Position numbers and translations under genes: made by a program
Notes under the pieces: generated by a model
What the model saw: the letters and a program-made list of their open reading frames with translations, nothing else
What the model was told of the DNA's origin: nothing
Database searches by the model: none
Shown here: piece after piece, positions 45,778 to 54,307 of the stretch
Layout: each line of letters begins with the position of its first letter
Numbering within the stretch: position 1 is the stretch's first letter
From: CAWJJM01 sp963843275
GTDB lineage: Bacteria; Acidobacteriota; Thermoanaerobaculia; Multivoradales; JBCCEF01
Assembly: GCA_963843275.1 (NCBI GenBank)
Contig: CAWJJM010000012.1
Location: 806,001 to 870,000, forward strand
DNA length: 64,000 nucleotides
Direction: 5' to 3'

Positions 45778-46572
45778 ATGGACGACGGAGCGTTCCTCAT
45801 CGAGCGCGGCGACGGCCCCCTGGTGGCCGTGGCGCTGCACGACGGCCACGCGGTACGCCCGGAGGTGGCGGAGCGGCTGGCGCTCGGAGCGGAAGAGCGC
45901 CGCCGCGAGGAGGACCCCGGGACCGCCGACTGGACGGTGGTGGGCGACAGCCGCGTCGTCGCGCGCCGGTCGCGCTTCGAGGTGGACCTCAACCGGCCGC
46001 CCGAGGCGGCCGTCTACCGCACGCCCGAGCAGTCCTGGGGGTTGCGGGTCTGGCGGCGGCCGCCGGAGGCCGAGGTGGTGGAGCGCTCCATGGACGTGCA
46101 CCGCCGCTTCTACGCCGCCCTGGGGGAGCTGTTCGCCGGGCTCGCGGCCCGTCACGGGCGCTTCGTGGTCTTCGACCTGCACAGCTACAACCACCGGCGC
46201 GGCGGGCCCGCGGCGCCTCCCGACGACCCGGTGGACAACCCGCAGGTGAACCTCGGGACCGGCAGCCTCGACCGGTCGCGCTGGGCACCGTTGGTGGAGC
46301 GTCTGCTGGCCGACCTGGCGGCGCACCGCGTCGGCGGGCGGAGCCTCGACGTGCGGGAGAACGTCCGCTTCCGCGGCGGCGGGCTGGCGCGCTGGGCGCA
46401 CGCCACCTTCCCGGCCAGCGCCTGCGTCCTCGCCATCGAGTGGAAGAAGCTCTACATGGACGAGTGGACGGGCGCCATCGACGCCGCCGCCCACGCCGCG
46501 ATCGGCGCCGCCCTGGCGGCGACCGTGCCGGGTGTCCGCGAGGAGCTGACGCGGCTCGGGAGCCGGCGGTGA
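45778..46572 (+). CDS. N-formylglutamate amidohydrolase family protein
   Basis: 264 aa. VALHDGHAVRPE, a strand with FEVDLNRPPE, FDLHSYNHRR and the closing VLAIEWKKLYMDE are typical of the N-formylglutamate amidohydrolase/Hgd family, in which His and Glu bind zinc. Its substrate need not be N-formylglutamate. It overlaps the next gene by 4 nt (GTGA) and starts a three-gene operon with the QEGLA peptidase and an ATP-grasp ligase. Confidence 0.85.
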   Translation: MDDGAFLIERGDGPLVAVALHDGHAVRPEVAERLALGAEERRREEDPGTADWTVVGDSRVVARRSRFEVDLNRPPEAAVYRTPEQSWGLRVWRRPPEAEVVERSMDVHRRFYAALGELFAGLAARHGRFVVFDLHSYNHRRGGPAAPPDDPVDNPQVNLGTGSLDRSRWAPLVERLLADLAAHRVGGRSLDVRENVRFRGGGLARWAHATFPASACVLAIEWKKLYMDEWTGAIDAAAHAAIGAALAATVPGVREELTRLGSRR

Positions 46573-48506
46573 GCGCCGCGCCCGAGCCCGGCGGCGCCGC
46601 GGGCGCCGGTCTCGATCGGGTGGCGCGGGCGCTGGAGCGCGACCGGGCGGTGGCGCTGCCGCTGCCGGGGTCCGGCGTGCTCTACCTCGACCGCCGGCTG
46701 CCGTTCCTGGTCGTCTACCGCCGCCCCCCCGACCGCGAGGATCTCGCCGCCTCCCGCCTGGTGACCGGGGAGGCCGCGTACGCGGTGCTGGACGGCTCCG
46801 ACCCGGCGGCGGCCGAGGCGTTGCTCGGCGGGGTGGTGCGGCTCGTCGGGGCGCACTTTCCGCGCGTCCTGCTGGTCGAGGTGTGGACGCGTGCCGAGTC
46901 GGCGGCCGAGGCGGCGCGGGCCGAAGAGGAGGGGGAGGAGGAGGGCGCGGTGGTCCCGGGCGAGGCGCCGCCGCCGCGCTTCCGGGTGGTCGCCGGCGGC
47001 GTCCCCGAGGTCGCCGCCGAGCTCGCCGGCGCCCTCGGCGAGATGGCGCTCGACGGGCGCCCGGCGCGGGTGCTCCGGAGCGAGGGGGAGCCGGCGCCGC
47101 CGGGCCTCGCGCCGCTGTGCGCGGCGGCCGACGACGACGCGCTGGCGCGGCTCGGGGTGGAGGTCGCTCCGGTCTTCCGGCGCGGCCCGGGCGGCGCCCT
47201 CTACCCGCCGCGGCTGGACGAGCTGCGCCGCCTCTGGCACCGGGCGCTGGGCCGGGCCCTGTTCGCCTTCTGCCGTCGCGAGGCAAGGACGGCGGTGGTG
47301 CACCCCCTGGCCCTCGGCCGCCGCGAGCTGCCGCAGGCGCTGGGGGAGATCGACCGCCGCCTGGCGGAGGTCGGCGAGACCTTCGACTATCTCCTCGAGC
47401 TGACCCCGGTCAACGCCGCCGAGGCGTGGCACGAGTTCCGCGCTTCCGGGCACCGGCACACCCCGCACTTCCGCTATCGCCCGGTGACGGTGGACGTGGA
47501 GCTGCTCAAGCGCCGCCTCTACGACGTGCCGCTCGAAGGGATCGAGGACCCCACGCTCACCGCGCTGTTCCGCGGCAAGCAGGAGGAGCTCGACCGCCAG
47601 ATCACCCTGCTGGTCGACCGCGGCACCGAGCGTTTCTTCCACGGCTCGATGGCGCTGTACGGCCCGGTCGACGACGACCTGACGGCCGTGGCGCGACAGG
47701 TCCTGGCGCGCCACCCGCCCGGGGGCAGCGGGCCGGCCGGCAAGCGGATGCTCGGCGCCGCCGGCTTCGCCGCCCGCGCCCGCCGCGAGGTCGACCACTA
47801 CCGGCGCGTGCTGCCCGGCCTCCCCGACCTCGTCGAGGTCCGCGACGACATGTACGCCGGCGTGATGGTGTCGCGCGGCCGGCTCCTGGTGGGCCGCGAC
47901 TTCCGCGTCTCGCGGCACCGCGCCGAGGCGCTGGTCCACCACGAGGTCGGTACCCACGTGGTCACCTACCTCAACGGGCGCGCCCAGGGTTTCCACCAGC
48001 TCCATCTCGGCTTCGCCGGGTACGAGGCGCTGCAGGAGGGGTTGGCGGTGCTCGCCGAGTACCTGGTGGGCGGGCTGACCGGCTCGCGCCTGCGCATGCT
48101 GGCGGGCCGCGTGCTGGCGGTGCAGGCCCGCGCCGACGGCGCCCGCTTCGCCGAGGCCTGGGACCTGCTCACGGCCGGCCACGGCTTCTCCCCCGACACC
48201 GCCTTCACCCTGCTGTTCCGGGTGTGGCGGGGCGGTGGCTTCACCAAGGACAAGGTGTACCTCGAGGGCCTGCGCGATCTGCTCGCCTACCTGGCCGGGG
48301 GAGGGAAGCTCGAGCCCCTCTACGTCGGCAAGGTGGCGGCGGAGCACGTGCCGATCGTCCGCGAGCTCGAGCTGCGCGGGGTGCTGGGGCCGCGGCCGCT
48401 GACCCCGCGCTTCCTTCACGAGCCGGCCTCCGAGGCCCGGCTCCGACGCCTCCGCGCCGGTCTGGCGGTGGCCGACCTGGTCGACGAGGAGAGCGTGACG
48501 CCATGA
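46569..48506 (+). CDS. QEGLA motif metallopeptidase (DUF1704 / tyrosine carboxypeptidase-like)
   Basis: 645 aa from GTG 46569. The zinc motif HHEVGTHVV (about residue 457) and the following ALQEGLAVLAEY (about 487) are the DUF1704 signature (flavohemoglobin-expression-modulating QEGLA proteins). Eukaryotic relatives (MATCAP/KIAA0895) remove C-terminal tyrosine from tubulin. VEVRDDMYAGVMVSRGRLLVG and the C-terminal LEPLYVGKVAAEHVPIVREL are conserved in the family. It is coupled by 4-nt overlaps to genes on both sides. Substrate in bacteria unknown to me. Confidence 0.9.
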   Translation: MSAAPEPGGAAGAGLDRVARALERDRAVALPLPGSGVLYLDRRLPFLVVYRRPPDREDLAASRLVTGEAAYAVLDGSDPAAAEALLGGVVRLVGAHFPRVLLVEVWTRAESAAEAARAEEEGEEEGAVVPGEAPPPRFRVVAGGVPEVAAELAGALGEMALDGRPARVLRSEGEPAPPGLAPLCAAADDDALARLGVEVAPVFRRGPGGALYPPRLDELRRLWHRALGRALFAFCRREARTAVVHPLALGRRELPQALGEIDRRLAEVGETFDYLLELTPVNAAEAWHEFRASGHRHTPHFRYRPVTVDVELLKRRLYDVPLEGIEDPTLTALFRGKQEELDRQITLLVDRGTERFFHGSMALYGPVDDDLTAVARQVLARHPPGGSGPAGKRMLGAAGFAARARREVDHYRRVLPGLPDLVEVRDDMYAGVMVSRGRLLVGRDFRVSRHRAEALVHHEVGTHVVTYLNGRAQGFHQLHLGFAGYEALQEGLAVLAEYLVGGLTGSRLRMLAGRVLAVQARADGARFAEAWDLLTAGHGFSPDTAFTLLFRVWRGGGFTKDKVYLEGLRDLLAYLAGGGKLEPLYVGKVAAEHVPIVRELELRGVLGPRPLTPRFLHEPASEARLRRLRAGLAVADLVDEESVTP

Positions 48507-49552
48507 GGCTGGGACTGCTGATCAACGATCTCGCGACCGAGAAGGGCGACTACACCACCACCCGGCTGGCCCTGGCGGCGCTCCAGCGCGGCCACGAGGT
48601 GTGGCACGTCGGGGTGGAGGACTTCGCCTACGACCCCGAGGAGGGGGTGCTGGTGCACGCGCGGGCGGCGCCGGAAGGGTGCGAAGCCGCCGACGGCGAG
48701 GAGCTGCTCGCCGCGCTGCGCTCCGACGAAGCGGTGCGGCGCCGCCTGCGCGCCGACGACCTCGACGTCCTGCTGCTGCGCAACGACCCGGCCGACGACA
48801 CCGACCGCCCCTGGGCGCAGACCGCCGGCCTGCTGTTCGGGCAGATGGCGGTGCGGCGCGGCGTGCTGGTGCTCAACGATCCCGGCGGCCTGGCGAAGGC
48901 GATCAACAAGCTCTACTTCCAGCTCTTCCCCGAGGAGGTGCGGCCGCGGACGCTGATCACCCGCGACCCCGAGGAGATCCGGGCCTTCCTCGGCGAGTTG
49001 GGCGGCGACGCCGTGCTCAAGCCGCTGCAGGGCTCCGGCGGCCGCAACGTCTTCGCGGTGCGCGACGGCGACCTGTCGAACCTGCAGCAGATCATCACCA
49101 CCATCGGCCGCGACGGCTACGTCGTCGCCCAGGAGTTCCTGCCCGAGGCGGCGGAGCAGGGCGACGTCCGGATGTTCCTGATGAACGGGCGGCCGCTCAG
49201 CGCCGACGGCAAGGTGTGCGCCTACCGGCGGACCGCCACCGGCGGCGACCTGCGGAGCAACATCAGCGCCGGTGGCGAGGTGCGGCGGGTCGACGCCGAC
49301 GAGGGCCACCTCCGCGTCGCCGAGCTGGTGCGCCCCAAGCTGATCCAGGACGGCATGTTCCTGGTGGGTCTCGACATCGTCGGCGACAAGCTGATGGAGG
49401 TCAACGTCTTCTCGCCCGGTGGCATCGGCATCGCCGGCCATCTGCACGGGGCCGACTTCCTCGCCCCGGTGCTCGACGCTCTCGAGCGCAAGCTCGACTG
49501 GCAGCGTCGCTACCACGGCAACTTCAGCAACGTCGAGCTGGCGACGGTGTAG
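48503..49552 (+). CDS. ATP-grasp ligase, glutathione synthetase-like
   Basis: 349 aa from ATG 48503 (ATGA overlap). Pre-ATP-grasp domain then ATP-grasp: DAVLKPLQGSGGRNVF (ATP-binding Lys, about 170), VVAQEFLPEAAEQGDVRMF and VDIVGDKLMEVNVFSPGG with Glu/Asn metal ligands. This is the GshB fold. Because it sits with a QEGLA peptidase and an amidohydrolase rather than a gshA, its substrate may be something other than gamma-glutamylcysteine. Confidence 0.88.
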   Translation: MRLGLLINDLATEKGDYTTTRLALAALQRGHEVWHVGVEDFAYDPEEGVLVHARAAPEGCEAADGEELLAALRSDEAVRRRLRADDLDVLLLRNDPADDTDRPWAQTAGLLFGQMAVRRGVLVLNDPGGLAKAINKLYFQLFPEEVRPRTLITRDPEEIRAFLGELGGDAVLKPLQGSGGRNVFAVRDGDLSNLQQIITTIGRDGYVVAQEFLPEAAEQGDVRMFLMNGRPLSADGKVCAYRRTATGGDLRSNISAGGEVRRVDADEGHLRVAELVRPKLIQDGMFLVGLDIVGDKLMEVNVFSPGGIGIAGHLHGADFLAPVLDALERKLDWQRRYHGNFSNVELATV

Positions 49553-49606
49553 CGGCGGCTCCGACTCCGGAGATAGACTGGCTTCGATACGCTCGGTTCC
49601 GCCCCT

Positions 49607-49659
49607 GCGACCGCGCCGGTCGCGACGACGACCGGTCCCCGCTCGTGCCGGGGACCGGT
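49607..49659 (+). promoter_or_regulatory. Two hairpins in the leader of the LamG protein gene
   Basis: First hairpin: GCGACC, loop GCGCC, GGTCGC (49607-49623). Second: ACCGGTCCCCG, 7-nt loop, CGGGGACCGGT (49631-49659), a perfect 11-bp stem ending two bases before an AGAGGAGAG RBS and 15 before the ATG. They may regulate translation or mark the end of the upstream operon; there is no T-tract. Confidence 0.6.
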
Positions 49660-49674
49660 GAGAGGAGAGTCCCG

Positions 49675-50736
49675 ATGGATGTCCACCGTCCCGCCGGTCG
49701 CCTGTGGCCCGTTGTTCCGATCGTCGCTTTCGTTCTCGCCGCCATCGCTCCGACCGGGACCGCGGCGGCCCAACCCTTCGGCGCCTGGGCCATCTTCTCG
49801 CACTCGGCGTCGGGCAACTACTACCAGATCCCCAGCTCGCCGGCGCTCAACCCGACCGCGCAGATCACCATCGAGGGCTGGGTCGACGTCTCGGACCCCG
49901 GGTCGTCCTGCAGCAACATCCTCGGCAAGGGCTGGATGGACTCGTGGTGGGTGGGGATCTGCGACACCACGCTGCGCTCGTACCTTCGTGGCAACAACAG
50001 TCAACGCAACGCGGGACAGATCGGCCAACCGGGCTGGCACCACTTCGCGGTGACCTTCGACGGCGCGCACCGCTGTCACTACATCGACGGAGAAGTGGCC
50101 GCCTGCTGGGCCGAGACCGCCCCGCTGGGCACCAACTCGCAGCCGGTGCGGATCGGCAGCGACGTCGACTACGCCTCGTTCACCCCGGACGGCGTGATCA
50201 ACGAGCTGCGGCTGTGGAACGTGGCGCGGACGACGGCGCAGATCCGCGCCACCATCAACAAGCCGATCACCACGCCGATGCCGGGGCTGGTGGCGGTGTG
50301 GGCGCAGGGCGGGCCGTACGACGTGGTCGGCCCCCACGACGGCGTGGAGGTCGGCACCGTGCCGAAGTTGACCTTCCCGGTGACCACGCTGCCGTGCTCC
50401 ACCACGGCGAACGTCCTCTGCGTCGCCGACCACTACTCGGTCACCGTGAAGTGGCGCACCACCACCGACACCGGCAACGGCGTGGTGGCGGTGTCCGCCC
50501 CCAGCTCGGGGGTCTTCTGGTTCTTCACCCCGGACAACTGGGAGCTCATGGTGAAGGTCCTGTACGGCTGCCCGATCAACGACCGCTACTGGGTGTTCAG
50601 CGCGGCGACCACCAACGTCTTCTACCGCATGGAGGTGTTCGACTCGCTCGACGGCGTCAACAAGGTCTACTTCAACTACCCCGGCCCGCCGGCGCCCGCG
50701 GTCACCGACACCGCCGCCTTCGCGACCTGCCCGTAG
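49675..50736 (+). CDS. Secreted LamG/concanavalin-like domain protein with group-specific C-terminal domain
   Basis: 353 aa with a signal peptide (VPIVAFVLAAIAPTGTAAAQ). Residues about 35-220 are LamG-like: ITIEGWVDVSDPGSSCSNILGK, GWHHFAVTFDGAHRCHYIDG, INELRLWNVARTTAQI. The last about 105 residues (LCVADHYSVTVKWR to DTAAFATCP) are a beta-rich domain with FWFFTPDNWELMVKVLYGCPIND that I recognise from many exported proteins of Acidobacteriota and some Xanthomonadales; its function is unknown. Probably binds glycans or surfaces. Confidence 0.8.
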   Translation: MDVHRPAGRLWPVVPIVAFVLAAIAPTGTAAAQPFGAWAIFSHSASGNYYQIPSSPALNPTAQITIEGWVDVSDPGSSCSNILGKGWMDSWWVGICDTTLRSYLRGNNSQRNAGQIGQPGWHHFAVTFDGAHRCHYIDGEVAACWAETAPLGTNSQPVRIGSDVDYASFTPDGVINELRLWNVARTTAQIRATINKPITTPMPGLVAVWAQGGPYDVVGPHDGVEVGTVPKLTFPVTTLPCSTTANVLCVADHYSVTVKWRTTTDTGNGVVAVSAPSSGVFWFFTPDNWELMVKVLYGCPINDRYWVFSAATTNVFYRMEVFDSLDGVNKVYFNYPGPPAPAVTDTAAFATCP

Positions 50737-50739
50737 GGG

Positions 50740-52258
50740 TCAGTCCGCGGGCCCGTCGGCCGCCGCCGGCAGGTCGGGCCGGTCGAGGTGGATCAGGCGG
50801 TCGACGGGGGCGTAGGCGTCGGTGAGGACCGGCGTGGCGCCGAGGTCGAGCCGGCGGTGGAGGCGCAGGGTAGCGAGGCTGGCCAGCGGCGGCTCGAGCG
50901 GAGCCTGCGGCGCGAGCCGCCGGGCGCGCGCCGCCAGCTCGGCGTCGGCCAGCGCCGGGGCGCTGGTGGCGAAGAGCAGCCGGTTGCCGGAACCGGGGGC
51001 GTCGAAGACGTACACGGTGGGGAACTCCGCCAGGAGCGTGCGGTAGATGGCACGGGGGAACGGTGCGTCGAGGTGGGCCGCGAGGTTGAGGGCGAAGACC
51101 CCGCCCGGCGCGAGGTGCGCCTCCACCGTGCGCAGGAACTCCAGCGTCGTCAGGTGGAAGGGGACCGACAGGCCGATGTAGGTGTCGGCGACGACCAGGT
51201 CCCAGCGCTCGTCGCTGGCGGCGAGCCAGGAGCGCGCGTCGCCCAGGTGGACGCGGACCGCCGGGGAATCGGTGAAGCGCATGTAGCGGCGGGCGACCTC
51301 GGGGACCGCCGGGTCGACCTCCACGAAGTCGACGGTGATCTCCGGGAAGGCGGCGCGCAGGTAGCCGGCGACGTTGCCGCCGCCCATGCCGAGGATCGAG
51401 CACCCGTCGGATGCCCGGGTCGAGCAGCCACGCGGCGGGCAGGATGCGCGGGTAGACCATCGCCACCCGGCCGTCGCTCCGCCGCATGGCGCCGTGGGTG
51501 ACGCGGTCGCTCTCCAGGTAGCGCACCCCGTCCCGGTCGACGACCCGCAGCGTCTGGTACGGGGTCATCCGCTCGTGGACCAGCCCCTCGGTGTCGGCGC
51601 GCAGGCTGGGGCGTCCGAGCACGGCGAGCAGCAGGAGGACCACCGCCACCGCGGTGGCGACGCGTTCGCGGCGCCAGTCGTCGGCGAGCGCGGCGAGGGC
51701 GGTCAGCGCCGTCGTCCCGAGCACCAGGGCCAGCGCGCGCGGCAGCGTGAGGTAGGGGATGAGCAGGAAGGTGCAGCTCAGAGTGCCGGCGAGGCTCCCC
51801 GCCGTCGACAGCGCGTAGAGGCCGCCGGTGGTGTGGCCGACGCGGCCGAGGTCGCGGGCGGCGAGGCGCACGGCGTAGGGCGAGATGGTGGCGAGCAGCA
51901 GGCTCGGCGGCACGAACAGGACGGTCGCCGCCAGCAGCGGGCCCCAAGGGGTGGCGCCCGTCCAGGCGCCGAGGGCGTCGGCGACCCACACGCCGCCCAG
52001 GAGCAGCAACGCCTCGGCAACCCCCGCCAGGGTGACGAGGCGTCCCAGCGCGGCCAGCGAGGGGCGGCGGTCGGCCAGCCGCCCGCCCCAGGCGTAGCCG
52101 CCGGCGAGCGCCGCCAGGAAGACGCTGATGATCGAGCCCCAGACGTAGACGCTGTTGCCGAAGCGCGGCGCGAGGATGCGGCTCGAGAGGATCTCCAGCG
52201 CCATCAACACGGCGCCGCCCGCGAAGACCACCCAGTAGAAACGCCACCGCCGGGCCAT
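50740..52258 (-). pseudogene. Membrane-embedded spermidine synthase-like methyltransferase-fold protein, one frameshift
   Basis: The N-terminal two thirds (from ATG 52258) have several transmembrane segments (GGAVLMALEILSSRIL, GSIISVFLAALAGGYAWGG, LLAATVLFVPPSLLLATISPYAV). The C-terminal Rossmann domain is in another frame: ILGMGGGNVAGYLRAAFP, VDFVEVDPAVPEVAR, VHLGDARSWLA, DLVVADTYIG. Removing one base at about 51397 (CTC-G-ATCCTC) joins them, giving 505 aa, and the 1,519-bp length agrees. The fold binds decarboxylated SAM in true spermidine synthases; membrane versions have unknown substrates. Confidence 0.82.
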
Positions 52259-52306
52259 CGTCGGATGATGGCACAGCGGTGGCGCGCGGCCGGCGGCGGC
52301 CGGCGG

Positions 52307-54217
52307 CTACTTCTCCTGGAAGCCCCCCACCGGCAGCTCGGCGTCGAGCGCCAGCTCGCGCACCTCCTGCGAGCCCGCCGGCCGGTAGCGGACCACGGCG
52401 CGCAGGGTGCCGCCCTGAAGCGGCGCCCGGACCTCCAGGCTGCCACCGGAGAGCTTGCCGTCCTTGAGCTTGGGCGGCGAGATCTTCACCGCGCCGAGGG
52501 GCGCGATCTCCTGGCCGCCGACCAGCAGCGCCGCCTCCATCTCGAGCGGCCCCTCGACGCCGGTCCACGGCTGGACCGTCCACCCGGCTTCGAAGGACTG
52601 CCCCGGCGCGATGGGGAAGGGCGTCCGCAGGTCGACGAAGAGGTCGCCGGCGAAGAAGCCGCAGCGCAGCTCGCGGAGGGTGGCGTCGGTCAGGCAGCGG
52701 CACACCGGGGAGGTGTTGCCGATCAGGCCGCCGAGGATCGCGCAGCGGCCGTTGCCGCCGCCGCCGGCCGGCTCCTGCAGCTCGTACGCTCCCTGGTCGA
52801 CCGAGGCGCCGACCACGCGCGGGTGGAAGTCGAGGTCGACCGCGCCGAGGCCGCCGGGCGGCGTGGGCGTGCCGGCGTCGACGGCGGCCGTGCCCGGGGC
52901 CAGGTGGTAGTCGCCCGACGCCGGGTCGACGAACCCCGGGTCGAGCGCGGAGGTCCAGTTCGACCGCTCGGGGAGTCCTCCCACCGCGTAGTTGATGCCG
53001 CCGTTGAGTGCCGCGATGTTGTTGGAGACGCCGCCGCTGGCGGTGCCGAAGGTCCCCCCGGCGCCGACGCGCAGGCCGTCGAAGGCGTTACCGGCGACGG
53101 TGAGGTTGGTCACCTCGGCGAGCACGTCGCCGAACCCGAGGACGGACAACCCGCTGAGCGTGGATCCTCCGATGAAGGAGTCCGACAGCCGGATCTCCGC
53201 CTCGCCGTTCGCCAGGACGGCCATCTGGGGGGGGCGTCCGGGAGCCCCGGGCGGAGGGCTGAGGTTCGGTGCGTCGAGCTGGGTGCCGCGCACGTCGTTG
53301 CGCACGAAGCGGAAGGTCCCGTCGCCTCCCAGCTCGACCGCCATGCCTTGCTGGAGGTCGGGGAAGGAGGCGGTGCTGGCCGCACGGTTGTCCACGACGC
53401 GCGTGTCGCGGATCTCGGCCCGGGCAGGGGCGGACACGAGGACGGCCAGGGCGGCTCCGCGCACGCCGCCGCCGCCCTCGACGAGGTTGCCGATGAAGTC
53501 GACGGCACCCGCCGGCCCGGGATCGCCGGCGATCTCGAGGGCGGAGGCCCCTTGTACCGCGGCCCACAGCCCGCCTCCGGTCGCTCCGCCGTCGGCGGCC
53601 ACGACCCGGTTCTCCGCGAAGGCGCAGCGCAGGACCTCGACCCGAGCCTGGTCGTGCAAGCTGGCGGCGAGGCCGCCTCCCAGGCCCACGCTCCCGGCGG
53701 CGGCGCTCTCGACCTCGTTGCGGTAGAAGCGGACGTGATCGAAGGTGGCGACGCAGTCGCCGCTCACCCTGACGTCGGCGCCGCCGCCCCGCTCGGGCGC
53801 CTTGCCCCCCGTGAGGGTGAGCCCGCGGAGCCACAGACGACCGCCCAGGCACTTCGCCGCGAGCACCGAGCCATCGCCCACGCCGTCGATCACCGTCACC
53901 GACGGGTCGGCGGAGCGGAAGCTGAAGGTCGGGTCCCAGCCGCCGGTCACGTCGATCCAGCCGCCGGCGGCGGGGAGCTCGACGGAAAGGTGCTCGACGT
54001 AGTACCCCGCCGCGACGCGCACCTCGCGGAAGCCGCCGCCGGTGGCCAGGGCGGCGTCGATCGCGTCCTGGACGCTGGTGAAGTCGGCCCCCGGCTCGTC
54101 GTCGCCGACGGTGAAGGTGACGGCGGCGGCGCGGCCGGCGCCGCCGAGCAGCAGGGTGGTGAGGGCCAGGGCGGCCAGCCCCGGCCCGACGGAGCGTCGG
54201 CTCGTTCTCGGATCCAT
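52307..54217 (-). CDS. Secreted right-handed beta-helix protein (choice-of-anchor Q type)
   Basis: 636 aa with a signal peptide (LALTTLLLGGAGRAAA). TSVQDAIDAALATGGGFREVRVAAGYY opens a pectate-lyase-like parallel beta-helix (about 40-420), with repeated short turns such as GGGLAASLHDQARVEVLRCAFAENRV. DAGTPTPPGGLGAVDLDFHPRVVG then VDQGAYELQE is the choice-of-anchor Q pattern. A C-terminal domain (about 490-636) has paired Cys (CRCLTDATLRELRCGFFAG). Likely surface or carbohydrate binding; no catalytic residues are evident. Confidence 0.8.
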   Translation of the reverse strand: MDPRTSRRSVGPGLAALALTTLLLGGAGRAAAVTFTVGDDEPGADFTSVQDAIDAALATGGGFREVRVAAGYYVEHLSVELPAAGGWIDVTGGWDPTFSFRSADPSVTVIDGVGDGSVLAAKCLGGRLWLRGLTLTGGKAPERGGGADVRVSGDCVATFDHVRFYRNEVESAAAGSVGLGGGLAASLHDQARVEVLRCAFAENRVVAADGGATGGGLWAAVQGASALEIAGDPGPAGAVDFIGNLVEGGGGVRGAALAVLVSAPARAEIRDTRVVDNRAASTASFPDLQQGMAVELGGDGTFRFVRNDVRGTQLDAPNLSPPPGAPGRPPQMAVLANGEAEIRLSDSFIGGSTLSGLSVLGFGDVLAEVTNLTVAGNAFDGLRVGAGGTFGTASGGVSNNIAALNGGINYAVGGLPERSNWTSALDPGFVDPASGDYHLAPGTAAVDAGTPTPPGGLGAVDLDFHPRVVGASVDQGAYELQEPAGGGGNGRCAILGGLIGNTSPVCRCLTDATLRELRCGFFAGDLFVDLRTPFPIAPGQSFEAGWTVQPWTGVEGPLEMEAALLVGGQEIAPLGAVKISPPKLKDGKLSGGSLEVRAPLQGGTLRAVVRYRPAGSQEVRELALDAELPVGGFQEK

Positions 54218-54307
54218 GGTCTCCTCCTTGCCGAACCCTGACGGCCGGCCGGCCGCAGCGTTACAGGCGGGGGGAGAACGGGGAGGCGAGGCGCCGCGTC
54301 GCCGCCG

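Noticed and set aside
43455..46568. Plus-strand open frame running antisense to the Lon-type protease into the QEGLA gene
   Set aside because: The protease on the other strand has all family motifs. The QEGLA gene has a clear GTG start coupled to its neighbour, so this is not a fusion protein.
42196..47286. Very long minus-strand frame (about 1,696 codons) through the Usp, Lon and amidohydrolase region
   Set aside because: Only the last 315 codons are a real gene (Usp). The rest is antisense or out-of-frame to well-supported genes; stop codons are rare at this GC content.
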